A model generated the notes under the pieces. That model worked only from the letters and a program-made list of their open reading frames with translations. It was not told where the DNA came from and searched no databases. A DNA stretch of 64,000 nt from an uncultured Blautia sp. (GTDB lineage Bacteria > Bacillota > Clostridia > Lachnospirales > Lachnospiraceae): NCBI GenBank assembly GCA_934364795.1, contig CAKRMK010000016.1:9378-73377 (forward strand), read 5' to 3'. Shown one piece after another: positions 43,771 to 52,361 of this stretch. Every line of letters starts with the position of its first letter. Positions within the stretch are counted from its first letter, which is position 1. A program made the translations under genes and the position numbers.

Positions 43771-45795
43771 ATGGCAAAAAAAATAGAATACGGACGCTTT
43801 TTACACGGCGGCGATTATAATCCGGAGCAGTGGCTGGACCGCCCGGATATCCTGAAAAAGGACATTGAATATTTCAAAAAAGCTCATATTAATACAGTAT
43901 CTGTAGGAATTTTTTCCTGGGCAGTATTGGAGCCGGAAGAGGGAAAATATAATCTTGACTGGCTGGAGCAGATTATTGACAACTTATATAAAGAGGGAAT
44001 TTCCACAATCCTGGCAACACCCTCCGGTGCAAGACCAAAGTGGATGGCAGATAAATATCCGGAAGTCCTCCGAATGGATCCGGACCGTACCAGAAGATTT
44101 TTTGGCGGCAGACATAATCACTGCTATACTTCTCCTGTATACAGAGAAAAGATCCATGCCATGGACAAGCTTCTTTCAGAGAGACTTGGAAAACATCCGG
44201 GAGTGCTTCTGTGGCACATTTCAAATGAATTTGGCGGAGAGTGCTATTGCCCTCTTTGCCAGCAGAAATTCCGTGAATGGCTGAAAGAAAAATACGGAAC
44301 CATTGAGAACCTGAATTCCAGCTGGTGCACTACTTTCTGGAGCCATATTTACAACAGCTTTGACCAGATCGAGGCACCCTCTCCAAAAGGGGAAAATGAG
44401 CTTCATGCACTGAAACTGGACTGGAAACGTTTTGTTACAGACCGTACTATTGATTTTTTGAAAGAAGAAGTAGCTGCTATCAGAGAGGGGGGCTCTGACC
44501 TTCCTGTCACAGCAAACCTTATGTATGATTATGCAGGGCTTGACTATAAGAAATTCCGTGATGTACTTGACGTTGTTTCCTGGGATAACTACCCAAGCTG
44601 GCACAAAAAAGAAGAGTTTCTTACTGCAATTGATGCGGGAATGCAGCATGACCTTATGCGTAGCATCAAAAAACAGCCCTTCCTCCTTATGGAATCCTGC
44701 CCGTCAGCAACCAACTGGAAGCCTATCAATAAGCTGAAAAAGCCGGGAATGATGCTGGCTGCTTCTCTTCAGGCCATTGCTCACGGTTCCGACAGTGTGC
44801 TTTACTTCCAGCTTCGCCAGAGCCAGGGAGCTTCCGAGAAATTCCACGGTGCAGTTATCGACCATTACGGTGGAGATGATACCCGTGTATTTAAAGAAGT
44901 GACAGAAGTGGGAGAGGCGCTTGTACAGCTTCAGGAGGTGGCAGGAAGCAGCCAGAAGGCGCAGGCGGCAGTTCTTTATGACAGGGAAAACGACTGGGCA
45001 TTAAAGGATGTGCAGGGTCCACGTAATGAAAACATGTTTTATGTTGAGGCAGTGCAGAAACAGTACCGTGCTTTTAGGAAACAGGGCGTGAATGTAGATG
45101 TGATTTCCATGGAGAACGAACTTTCCGACTATAAGGTTCTGGCAGTTCCTATGGCATATATGTTTAAAGATGGCTACGAAGAAAAGCTTCGTACATTTGC
45201 CGAAAATGGAGGAACTCTGGTGATTACCTACTGGTCAGGCCTGGTAGATGGAACAGACAAGTGTTTCCTTGGAGGAACGCCTTACGGACTTATGGAGGCA
45301 GCCGGACTTCGCAGTACGGAAATTGATGCCCTTTATGACTGGGAAGAAAATCGAGGAATTCCGGAAAATGGCAATCACCTTGGCATCACTGGAAGCTATA
45401 CCTGCAAGAATCTTTGCGAGCTGGTAAAAGTTACAGATGCAGAAGTTCTTATGCGCTATGAAAGTGATTTTTATGCAGGTCTTCCGGTCCTTACCCACAA
45501 AGCGTATGGAAAAGGTCATGTATATTATGTTTGTGCGGATATGGAACCTGCATTTTATGAGGACTTCTATGCACGGACTGTAAAAGAAGCTGATCTTAAA
45601 GCTCCACTGGAATTTGTTCCTGCAGGCGTATCTGTTACTGTGCGTGAAAATGAGGAATATGAGTATCTGTTTATCCAGAATTATGCAAGAAAATCAGTAG
45701 CAGTGCCGGTTCCGGAAGGATATGAAGTGCTCTATGGAACCAAAGAAGAGGTAATGGCACCTCTTCAGACAAGAGTATTAAAAAGGAAAAAATAA
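43771..45795 (+). CDS. Beta-galactosidase, glycoside hydrolase family 42
   Basis: This is a cytoplasmic enzyme of 674 residues. RFLHGGDYNPEQW opens the TIM barrel. The acid/base is E153 in WHISNEFGGECYCPLCQ, where a cysteine cluster (about C156-C161 with other cysteines) suggests the zinc site seen in some GH42 enzymes. The nucleophile is E308 in LLMESCPSATNW. The trimerisation domain and C-terminal beta domain follow. Family 42 enzymes usually prefer galacto-oligosaccharides or arabinogalactan-type links over lactose, complementing the GH2 enzyme. AAAGGAG precedes the ATG. Confidence 0.94.
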   Translation: MAKKIEYGRFLHGGDYNPEQWLDRPDILKKDIEYFKKAHINTVSVGIFSWAVLEPEEGKYNLDWLEQIIDNLYKEGISTILATPSGARPKWMADKYPEVLRMDPDRTRRFFGGRHNHCYTSPVYREKIHAMDKLLSERLGKHPGVLLWHISNEFGGECYCPLCQQKFREWLKEKYGTIENLNSSWCTTFWSHIYNSFDQIEAPSPKGENELHALKLDWKRFVTDRTIDFLKEEVAAIREGGSDLPVTANLMYDYAGLDYKKFRDVLDVVSWDNYPSWHKKEEFLTAIDAGMQHDLMRSIKKQPFLLMESCPSATNWKPINKLKKPGMMLAASLQAIAHGSDSVLYFQLRQSQGASEKFHGAVIDHYGGDDTRVFKEVTEVGEALVQLQEVAGSSQKAQAAVLYDRENDWALKDVQGPRNENMFYVEAVQKQYRAFRKQGVNVDVISMENELSDYKVLAVPMAYMFKDGYEEKLRTFAENGGTLVITYWSGLVDGTDKCFLGGTPYGLMEAAGLRSTEIDALYDWEENRGIPENGNHLGITGSYTCKNLCELVKVTDAEVLMRYESDFYAGLPVLTHKAYGKGHVYYVCADMEPAFYEDFYARTVKEADLKAPLEFVPAGVSVTVRENEEYEYLFIQNYARKSVAVPVPEGYEVLYGTKEEVMAPLQTRVLKRKK

Positions 45796-45800
45796 ACACT

Positions 45801-45830
45801 TTGACACCTGCTTTACAGTGAATGTATAAT
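45801..45830 (+). promoter_or_regulatory. Promoter of the AraC gene at 45933
   Basis: Perfect consensus hexamers TTGACA (45801-45806) and TATAAT (45825-45830) are 18 bases apart. Transcription would begin just before the leader hairpin at 45844. Confidence 0.88.
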
Positions 45831-45843
45831 AAGTGGAGAAATT

Positions 45844-45903
45844 GCTGCTGTTCACAGGTAATGTTCCGCGAAGCGCGTTGCAGCGAACGTAGTGAGCAGT
45901 AAC
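45844..45903 (+). repeat. Leader hairpin repeat, copy in front of the AraC gene
   Basis: GCTGCTGTTCAC (45844-45855) and GTGAGCAGTAAC (45892-45903) form an inverted repeat with wobble pairs. An inner GCGAAGCGCG segment adds structure. It shares ends, length and position (in the 5' leader, about 30 bases before the start) with the copy at 20590-20658. Confidence 0.7.
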
Positions 45904-45932
45904 TTGGAAATTCACTGTCAGGAGGTGTCCCT

Positions 45933-46916
45933 GTGCAAAAAGAACTGCTGGAACAGCTTCGTAAGATTACAGACGAAGAGAAACGTATTTTAAACGGAGA
46001 AGCAGAAGTAGATAAAGATCTTTATACATCAGGAAGCGATTTTACTGTTGACAGCAGTAAAATGTTAGAAGAGGGAAAGCTGATCGCGGTGCGTACACAC
46101 ACCAGATTCGTGCATTTCCCTCTTCATCGTCATAATTATGTGGAGGTTCTGTACGTCTGTGAGGGATCACTTACCAATATTATAGATGGCAAACCAGTAG
46201 TGGTTCACAAAGGCGAGCTCCTTTTCCTTAATCAGTTTACCCATCATGAGATTATGGCAGCAGGGAAAAATGACATTGCCATTAACTTTATGGTACTTCC
46301 GGAATTTTTTGATGTGGCATATTCTATGGCCGGAAATAATAATGTGCTTGCGGATTTTCTGGTGAATGTACTCCGCAGGGATAATCAGCAGGGAGAATAT
46401 CTCCATTTCAAGGTAGCAGAGGTATTGCAGATCCAGAATCTTCTGGAAAATATGATCTATTCCCTTGTAACAGGAAAGGGAAACCAGAGCCGGATCAATC
46501 AGACTACAATGGGACTTATTTTTCTTTATCTGATCGATTCCGTACAATATGTGGAGATGCGCCTTCCAAACCAGTATGAAAATATGATTTCCATGACTAC
46601 CCTGGATTATATTGAACAGAAATACCGTACCGCCACTTTGACCGAGCTTTGCGATATGCTTCATCTTCCCATGCATGTGTTAAGTAAAATGATCAAAAAG
46701 ACAACAGGTTTTAATTTCAAAGAGCTTCTCCAGAGGAAGCGCTTAAGTAAGGCTGTGGAACTGATGTGTGACACAGATCTTCCCATCAGTGATGTGATCG
46801 CGGCAGTAGGATATGAGAACAACAGTTATTTTCACAGGGTATTTAAAGAACGGTATCATGTGACTCCAAGAGTATTTCGCATGGAAAACAAAAAAAGTAA
46901 CTGTGTCCGTATCTGA
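45933..46916 (+). CDS. AraC-family regulator with cupin domain
   Basis: This is a 327-residue regulator. The cupin-like N-terminal domain has VRTHTRFVHFPLHRHNYVEVLYVCEGSLTNIIDG. The C-terminal helix-turn-helix region has ATLTELCDMLHLPMHVLSKMIKKTTGFNFKELLQRKRLSKAVEL and ISDVIAAVGYENNSYFHRVFKERYHVTPRVFR. The GTG start is supported by AGGAGGTG. It follows the two beta-galactosidases but has its own strong promoter and leader hairpin. It probably regulates the galactosidase genes. The downstream BMP operon is an alternative. Confidence 0.9.
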   Translation: MQKELLEQLRKITDEEKRILNGEAEVDKDLYTSGSDFTVDSSKMLEEGKLIAVRTHTRFVHFPLHRHNYVEVLYVCEGSLTNIIDGKPVVVHKGELLFLNQFTHHEIMAAGKNDIAINFMVLPEFFDVAYSMAGNNNVLADFLVNVLRRDNQQGEYLHFKVAEVLQIQNLLENMIYSLVTGKGNQSRINQTTMGLIFLYLIDSVQYVEMRLPNQYENMISMTTLDYIEQKYRTATLTELCDMLHLPMHVLSKMIKKTTGFNFKELLQRKRLSKAVELMCDTDLPISDVIAAVGYENNSYFHRVFKERYHVTPRVFRMENKKSNCVRI

Positions 46917-46976
46917 AAAAGTTTTTAAAAAATTTATAATTTGTTCAAAAAAAAATTTTGAATTGTCGGTAAATGG

Positions 46977-47005
46977 TTGACATTCATAAATAAAAAAAAT
47001 ACAAT
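46977..47005 (+). promoter_or_regulatory. Promoter of the BMP-type transporter operon
   Basis: TTGACA and TACAAT are 17 bases apart, about 90 bases before the binding-protein start. Confidence 0.8.
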
Positions 47006-47096
47006 GAGCATAACGTTTAAGACTTTTCTTACATATTAGATTTGTAGTCCGTGTGGAAAGTCTCAAGCAAATCAAAAATATCAAGGAGGAAGTAAA

Positions 47097-48401
47097 ATGA
47101 AAAAAATGTGTAAAAAATTTGTCAGCCTTCTTCTTGCAGCAGTGATGGTGCTCACAATGACTGCTTTCGCTTCTGTTGTTTATGCCGCTGACGAGGACAA
47201 CGTAGAAGTTGATCCTAACTTCAAGATGGGTGTTATTCTTGTAGGTGATGAGACTGAAGGATATTCCGCAGCTCACATTGCAGGCGTTAAGGAAGCTGCT
47301 TCAGAGCTTGGCCTTGACGACAGCCAGATCATCTGGAAGTACAAGGTTCCGGAAGATTCCAGCTGCTATGATGCAGCAATCGACCTTGTTGGACAGGGAT
47401 GTTCTCTGGTAATCGGTAACAGCTATGGACATCAGACATATCTGGTACAGGCTGCACAGGAATACCCGGATGTAACATTTGTATCCATGACTGGCGATTT
47501 TGCAGCAATCAGCGGATGCGAGAACTTCAAGAACGCGTTTACAAACATTTATGAAGCACGTTATGTATCAGGTGTTGTTGCCGGACTGAAACTGAAAGAA
47601 ATCCTGGAAGATGGTACTCTTACAGCAGAGACACAGCCAGACAGCTTTGATGCAGATGGAAATGTTAAAATCGGTTATGTTGGTGCATTTAGTTATGCAG
47701 AGGTTGTTTCCGGTTATACAGCATTTTATCTTGGCGTTAAGAGTGTAGTTCCGAACACTGTAATGGAAGTTAAGTATACTAACTCCTGGTTTGATATTGA
47801 CAAAGAGGGTGCAGCAGCAGAGGCACTTATTGCCAACGGCTGTGTGATCATCGGACAGCATGCAGATTCTACCGGAGCTCCGGCAGCTACACAGAAGCTT
47901 CACGATGATGGCAAGATCTGCTACTCTGTAGGATATAATATTGATATGCTTGAGACTGCTCCTACAGCAGCACTTACTTCCGCAACCAATAACTGGGCTG
48001 TATATTACAAACATGCAATTGCAACTGTAATGGGTGGCGGTGATCTTGAACAGGACTGGTCTGCTGGATATAATGATGATGCAGTAGGAATCACAGATCT
48101 TGGTGAGTCCTGTGCAGAAGGAACAGCTGATTATGTTGCTGATGTTGAGAGCAAACTGAAAGACGGTTCTCTTCAGGTATTTGATACTTCTACGTTTACA
48201 GTAGGCGGTGAAGAAGTTACAACTGCAGAAGTTGACCTTTCTTTCATGGATTACACAACTGATCCTGCAACTGTTGTATACCAGGGCGAGACTGTTGAGG
48301 CAATCGAGGATGGACATTTTGCAGAGTCCACATTCAGAAGTGCGCCTTACTTCACACTTCGTATTGATGGAATCACAGAGGATGCAGACGCAGTTGAATA
48401 A
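47097..48401 (+). CDS. BMP/PnrA-family ABC transporter substrate-binding protein (nucleoside-like)
   Basis: This is a 434-residue extracellular binding protein. The signal peptide ends ASVVYAADEDN with a signal-peptidase-I site and no lipobox, although most Gram-positive members of this family are lipoproteins. The fold is recognised by FKMGVILVGDETEGYSAAHIAGVKEAASELG, CSLVIGNSYGHQTYLVQAAQEYPDVTFVSMTGD, YEARYVSGVVAGLK and VKIGYVGAFSYAEVVSGYTAFYLG. The C-terminus is longer than usual. GGAGGAAG precedes the ATG. The partner genes (one ATPase, two permeases) match the nucleoside/purine importers of this family, so a nucleoside is the likely ligand. Confidence 0.9.
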   Translation: MKKMCKKFVSLLLAAVMVLTMTAFASVVYAADEDNVEVDPNFKMGVILVGDETEGYSAAHIAGVKEAASELGLDDSQIIWKYKVPEDSSCYDAAIDLVGQGCSLVIGNSYGHQTYLVQAAQEYPDVTFVSMTGDFAAISGCENFKNAFTNIYEARYVSGVVAGLKLKEILEDGTLTAETQPDSFDADGNVKIGYVGAFSYAEVVSGYTAFYLGVKSVVPNTVMEVKYTNSWFDIDKEGAAAEALIANGCVIIGQHADSTGAPAATQKLHDDGKICYSVGYNIDMLETAPTAALTSATNNWAVYYKHAIATVMGGGDLEQDWSAGYNDDAVGITDLGESCAEGTADYVADVESKLKDGSLQVFDTSTFTVGGEEVTTAEVDLSFMDYTTDPATVVYQGETVEAIEDGHFAESTFRSAPYFTLRIDGITEDADAVE

Positions 48402-48457
48402 GCAGTATATGCTTAACATACTGTCCGTTTGTATCAGACAGTGAAGACTGGAATCCG

Positions 48458-48487
48458 AAAGGGGAGCTTTAAAACAGCTTCCCTTTT
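48458..48487 (+). terminator. Leaky terminator between binding protein and ATPase
   Basis: GGGGAGCT (48461-48468) pairs with AGCTTCCC (48476-48483), flanked by AAA and TTTT. The weak T run suggests partial read-through, as at 38665. Confidence 0.7.
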
Positions 48488-48561
48488 GTTTACGCAGGCA
48501 ATAAAAGGAAAAATTCTTGCAAGTGTCTGCAACACTAAAAAGGGAAGGGAGGCACAACACT

Positions 48562-50094
48562 TTGGAATATGCGATTCAGTTAAAAAATGTTACCAAAACA
48601 TTTGGAAAAGTTGTTGCCAACAAAAATGTCAGCCTTGATGTAAAAAAAGGCGAGATCCTCTCCCTCCTGGGAGAAAACGGAAGCGGTAAAACCACTTTGA
48701 TGAATATGATCTCCGGTATTTATTTTCCGGATTCAGGAGAAATCCTTGTAGGTGGAAAAAAGGTGGAAATCCGCTCTCCAAAAGACGCTTATGATCTGGG
48801 AATCGGTATGATCCACCAGCATTTTAAGCTGATCGATGTATTTAGCGCCACAGAGAATATTGCTCTTGGATTGGATAAGAAACAGAAATTTGATCTGAAA
48901 GAAGTACGAAAAAAGGCGCAGGCAATCTGCGACAAATATCATTTTGATCTGGACCTGAACCAGAAGGTTTATGAAATGAGCGTGTCACAGAAGCAGACTC
49001 TGGAAATTGTAAAAGTTCTTTACCGTGGAGCTGATATCCTGATTCTGGATGAGCCTACTGCCGTACTGACACCCCAGGAGACAGAGCGTCTTTTTGAAGT
49101 CATCCGAAATATGAAAGCAGATAATAAATCTGTGATTATTATTACCCACAAGCTTCATGAGGTGCTGGAAATTTCTGACAGGGTAGCAATCCTCAGAAAA
49201 GGGGAATACATAGGTACTGTAGATACCAGTGAGGCTACAGAAAATTCACTGACAGAAATGATGGTGGGAAAAAAGGTAGAACTGAACATTGCGCGTTCTG
49301 CACCGTTGAATCCTGTGAAACGTCTGTCTGTTTCCCATCTTACTGTATATAACCGGGAAGAAGTGAAGGTGCTGGATGATGTAAGCTTTGATGTTTTTGG
49401 AGGAGAAATCCTTGGTATTGCCGGAATTTCCGGAAATGGACAAAAAGAGCTTCTGGAGGCTATTGCAGGACTTCAGATCACAGCACAGGGCAGCAGCATT
49501 GAATTTTACGAAAGAGGAAGAGAAGACCAGCCCCTTCAGCTGGTTGGAAAAACACCTAAGAAAATACGTGATGCAGGGGTTCACCTTGCATTTGTTCCAG
49601 AGGACCGTCTCGGAATGGGACTGGTAGGCTCCATGGGTATGACCGGAAATATGCTTTTAAAGAGCTACGGAAAAGGCGCATCCCCTATTACAGATATGCG
49701 TACGCCTAGGAAAATGGCAGAAAAAGTAAAAGATGAGCTGGAGGTCGTAACTCCAAGCCTGAATACGCCTGTTTCCCGTCTGTCAGGAGGAAACGTGCAG
49801 AAAGTACTTGTAGGCCGTGAAATTGCAGAAGCACCTACAGTACTTATGACTGCATATGCAGTGCGTGGACTTGATATTAATACTTCCTATACTATTTATA
49901 ATCTTCTGGATGAAGAGAAAAAAGAAGGAGTTGCCGTTGTTTACGTAGGTGAGGATCTGGATGTTCTTATCGATCTGTGTGACCGTATTCTGGTGCTCTG
50001 CGGAGGTAAAGAGAACGGTATCCTGGATGCCAGAACTACCACCAAAGAAGAAGTGGGCCTGCTTATGACAAATCTTCGGAAGGAGGGGAAATAA
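48562..50094 (+). CDS. BMP-type ABC transporter ATPase
   Basis: This is a 510-residue duplicated ATPase (LEYAIQLKNVTKTFGKVVANKNVSLDVKKGE). The first domain has Walker A GENGSGKTT, signature-region MSVSQKQTLEIVKVL and Walker B ILILDEPTAVLTPQE. The second has GISGNGQKELLEAIAG and RLSGGNVQKVLVGREIAEAP, both typical of nucleoside/BMP ATPases. I start at TTG 48562, nine bases after AAGGGAGG. The longer in-frame reading from 48517 has no good ribosome site and adds non-conserved residues. In the second Walker B, VLMTAYAVRGLD replaces the usual DEPT, a degenerate site. Confidence 0.9.
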   Translation: MEYAIQLKNVTKTFGKVVANKNVSLDVKKGEILSLLGENGSGKTTLMNMISGIYFPDSGEILVGGKKVEIRSPKDAYDLGIGMIHQHFKLIDVFSATENIALGLDKKQKFDLKEVRKKAQAICDKYHFDLDLNQKVYEMSVSQKQTLEIVKVLYRGADILILDEPTAVLTPQETERLFEVIRNMKADNKSVIIITHKLHEVLEISDRVAILRKGEYIGTVDTSEATENSLTEMMVGKKVELNIARSAPLNPVKRLSVSHLTVYNREEVKVLDDVSFDVFGGEILGIAGISGNGQKELLEAIAGLQITAQGSSIEFYERGREDQPLQLVGKTPKKIRDAGVHLAFVPEDRLGMGLVGSMGMTGNMLLKSYGKGASPITDMRTPRKMAEKVKDELEVVTPSLNTPVSRLSGGNVQKVLVGREIAEAPTVLMTAYAVRGLDINTSYTIYNLLDEEKKEGVAVVYVGEDLDVLIDLCDRILVLCGGKENGILDARTTTKEEVGLLMTNLRKEGK

Positions 50095-51192
50095 ATGAGT
50101 GATGTAAAAACAAAAGAACCCTTAGTCCGGATCATTAAGCGTGACCGAACCGGATTCGGCTACAAGGTGTGGGTGCGTGCAGCTGCAATCATTCTGGCTC
50201 TTGTAGTAGATGCAATTTTTATTTACAGCGTAACCGGACTGAATCCACTGTCTGTTTATGGTGTTATGTTTAACGGTACCTTTATGACAAGCATCCGTTT
50301 TTCCTGGGCAATGAGAGATCTGGTAACTCTTCTTTGTATCGGTATTGCTCTTGCACCTGCATTTAAAATGCGTTTCTGGAATATCGGAGCAGAGGGCCAG
50401 GTTCTTATGGGTGGACTTGCCACTGCAATGGTTATGGTAAAATGTGGACAGAGCCTTCCAACACCTGTACTTTTTCTGGTTATGTTCCTTACCAGTGTAA
50501 TTGCAGGTGGTCTGTGGGGATTTATCCCGGCTGTATTTAAAGCATACTGGAATACAAATGAAACACTGTTCACCCTGATGATGAACTATGTGGCAACCAG
50601 CATTGTTGCCTGCATGACCAACATTCTCCGTGGAAAGGCTTCCAGCCTTGGAAAACTGAACATGTCCACACAGGTTGGATGGTTTCCGCAGTTTCTGGGA
50701 CAGAGATACAATATTAACATTCTGATCGTTGTGATTCTGATGTTTGTAATGTTTTTCTATCTGAAATATTCCAAACAGGGCTATGAGATTACCGTAGTAG
50801 GTGAATCCGAGAATACCGCAAGATATGCAGGAATCAATGTGAAATGGGTTACAATCCGTACCATGATCATTTCCGGTGCCATCTGCGGACTGGTTGGATT
50901 TCTCATTGTTGCCGGACGGGATCAGACAATTTCCACTACATCAGCAGGTGGAAATGGATTTACTGCGATTATTGTTGCATGGCTTGCAAAGTTTAATACT
51001 TTTTATATGGCACTGATTTCCTTCCTTCTGATTTTCCTTTCAAAGGGTGCAGCTGAAATTGCTTCAGCATACAGCCTGAATGATTATGCAGCAAGTATTA
51101 TCGAGGGAATCATTCTGTTCTTTATCCTGGGAAGTGAATTCTTTATCAATTATAAGATGATTTTCCGTGGTTCCAAAAAGGAGGTGCACTAA
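50095..51192 (+). CDS. BMP-type ABC transporter permease
   Basis: This is a 365-residue permease of the nucleoside importer type. After a basic N-terminus it has about nine hydrophobic helices and the hallmark KMRFWNIGAEGQVLMGGLATAMV. NTNETLFTLMMNYVA and GITVVGESENTARYAGIN-like (here EITVVGESENTARYAGIN) are conserved. The ATG follows the ATPase stop directly, and GGAGGGG lies over the ATPase end. Confidence 0.92.
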   Translation: MSDVKTKEPLVRIIKRDRTGFGYKVWVRAAAIILALVVDAIFIYSVTGLNPLSVYGVMFNGTFMTSIRFSWAMRDLVTLLCIGIALAPAFKMRFWNIGAEGQVLMGGLATAMVMVKCGQSLPTPVLFLVMFLTSVIAGGLWGFIPAVFKAYWNTNETLFTLMMNYVATSIVACMTNILRGKASSLGKLNMSTQVGWFPQFLGQRYNINILIVVILMFVMFFYLKYSKQGYEITVVGESENTARYAGINVKWVTIRTMIISGAICGLVGFLIVAGRDQTISTTSAGGNGFTAIIVAWLAKFNTFYMALISFLLIFLSKGAAEIASAYSLNDYAASIIEGIILFFILGSEFFINYKMIFRGSKKEVH

Positions 51193-52185
51193 ATGAGTAA
51201 TCTGATTGCATGGATCATCAGAGCAATTCCCTTCGGCACTATCATTATGTTTGGCTCCATGGGTGAGATCACCACTGAAAAATCAGGAAATCTGAATCTT
51301 GGTGTTCCGGGAATTATGTATCTTGGCGGATTTGCAGGATTTGCAAGCTCTTACTTTTATGAGAAAAATGCAGCCGATCCAAAAGGATGGATCTGTGTTC
51401 TGCTGGCACTTGTGGCAGCTGTGGCGGCATCTATTTTTGGAGGGCTGATTTTCAGCTTCCTGACCATTACCTTACGTGCAAACCAGAACGTAACTGGTCT
51501 TGCACTTACCACCTTTGGTATGGGTGTTGCCAATTTCTTTGGCGTATTTATTTTGAATGGTGCAAGCTATACGGCAGCACCTCTGGCATATGCCTCTTTT
51601 TCAAAGAAAATTCCGTTCCTTTCTACGAAATTTGGAATTATCAGCAAAACCGTATTTTCTTACGGATTCCTGGTATATGCGGCTATTATCATAGCGGTTA
51701 TTCTTCACTATGTTCTTAACAAAACAAGAGTGGGGTTGAATCTTCGTGCTGTAGGTGAGAATCCTGGAACAGCAGATGCGGCAGGTATCAATGTTACGAA
51801 ATATAAATATCTTGCAACCTGTCTTGGTGCCGGCCTTTCCGGAATCGGCGGTCTGTATTATGTGCTGGATTACAACCAGGGAATCTGGGCTACTACAGGA
51901 CAGATTGAAGCCCTTGGCTGGCTGGCTGTTGCACTGGTAATTTTTACCACCTGGAAGCCGTTGAATGCTATCTGGGGCGCATATCTTTTCGGTATGCTGT
52001 ACTGGCTGTATCAGTTCCTTCCAAGTATCCTTGGTATCAAGGTGGCAAGCTATGTGACAGACCTGATCCAGATGGTTCCGTATGTAGTAACCATTGTGGT
52101 ACTGGTTGTTGTAAGCTTCCGTAAGAAAAAAGAAAATCAGCCTCCGGAAAGCCTGGGACTTTCCTACTTCCGCGAGGAAAGATAA
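51193..52185 (+). CDS. BMP-type ABC transporter permease, second subunit
   Basis: This is a 330-residue permease (PFGTIIMFGSMGEITTEKSGNLNLGVPGIMYLGGFAG; NQNVTGLALTTFGMGVANFFG; NLRAVGENPGTADAAGIN). It begins directly after the first permease stop, with AGGAGG over the preceding codons. It completes the transporter: one binding protein, one duplicated ATPase, two permeases. Confidence 0.92.
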   Translation: MSNLIAWIIRAIPFGTIIMFGSMGEITTEKSGNLNLGVPGIMYLGGFAGFASSYFYEKNAADPKGWICVLLALVAAVAASIFGGLIFSFLTITLRANQNVTGLALTTFGMGVANFFGVFILNGASYTAAPLAYASFSKKIPFLSTKFGIISKTVFSYGFLVYAAIIIAVILHYVLNKTRVGLNLRAVGENPGTADAAGINVTKYKYLATCLGAGLSGIGGLYYVLDYNQGIWATTGQIEALGWLAVALVIFTTWKPLNAIWGAYLFGMLYWLYQFLPSILGIKVASYVTDLIQMVPYVVTIVVLVVVSFRKKKENQPPESLGLSYFREER

Positions 52186-52192
52186 AAAAGAG

Positions 52193-52238
52193 AAAAAAGC
52201 CTTCTGGTCTGGCAATGAGTTGGATTGGAAGGCTTTTT
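52193..52238 (+). terminator. Terminator of the BMP operon
   Basis: AAAAAAGCCTTC pairs with GAAGGCTTTTT around a 23-base loop, eight bases after the stop. Confidence 0.9.
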
Positions 52239-52282
52239 CATTTCTGGAAAGTGTGAAAAAATCGTGTCTTTGGAAAAGAAAG

Positions 52283-52311
52283 TTTACTTTCTGTTGCGAA
52301 AATGTTATATT
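52283..52311 (+). promoter_or_regulatory. Candidate promoter of the trigger-factor-like lipoprotein gene
   Basis: TTTACT and TATATT are 17 bases apart, with a TGT extension before the -10, about 50 bases before the start. Confidence 0.6.
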
Positions 52312-52361
52312 AGTTTAAACTGATTCATAATGTTGATGAAAAAAGAAAGGATTACAGAATT

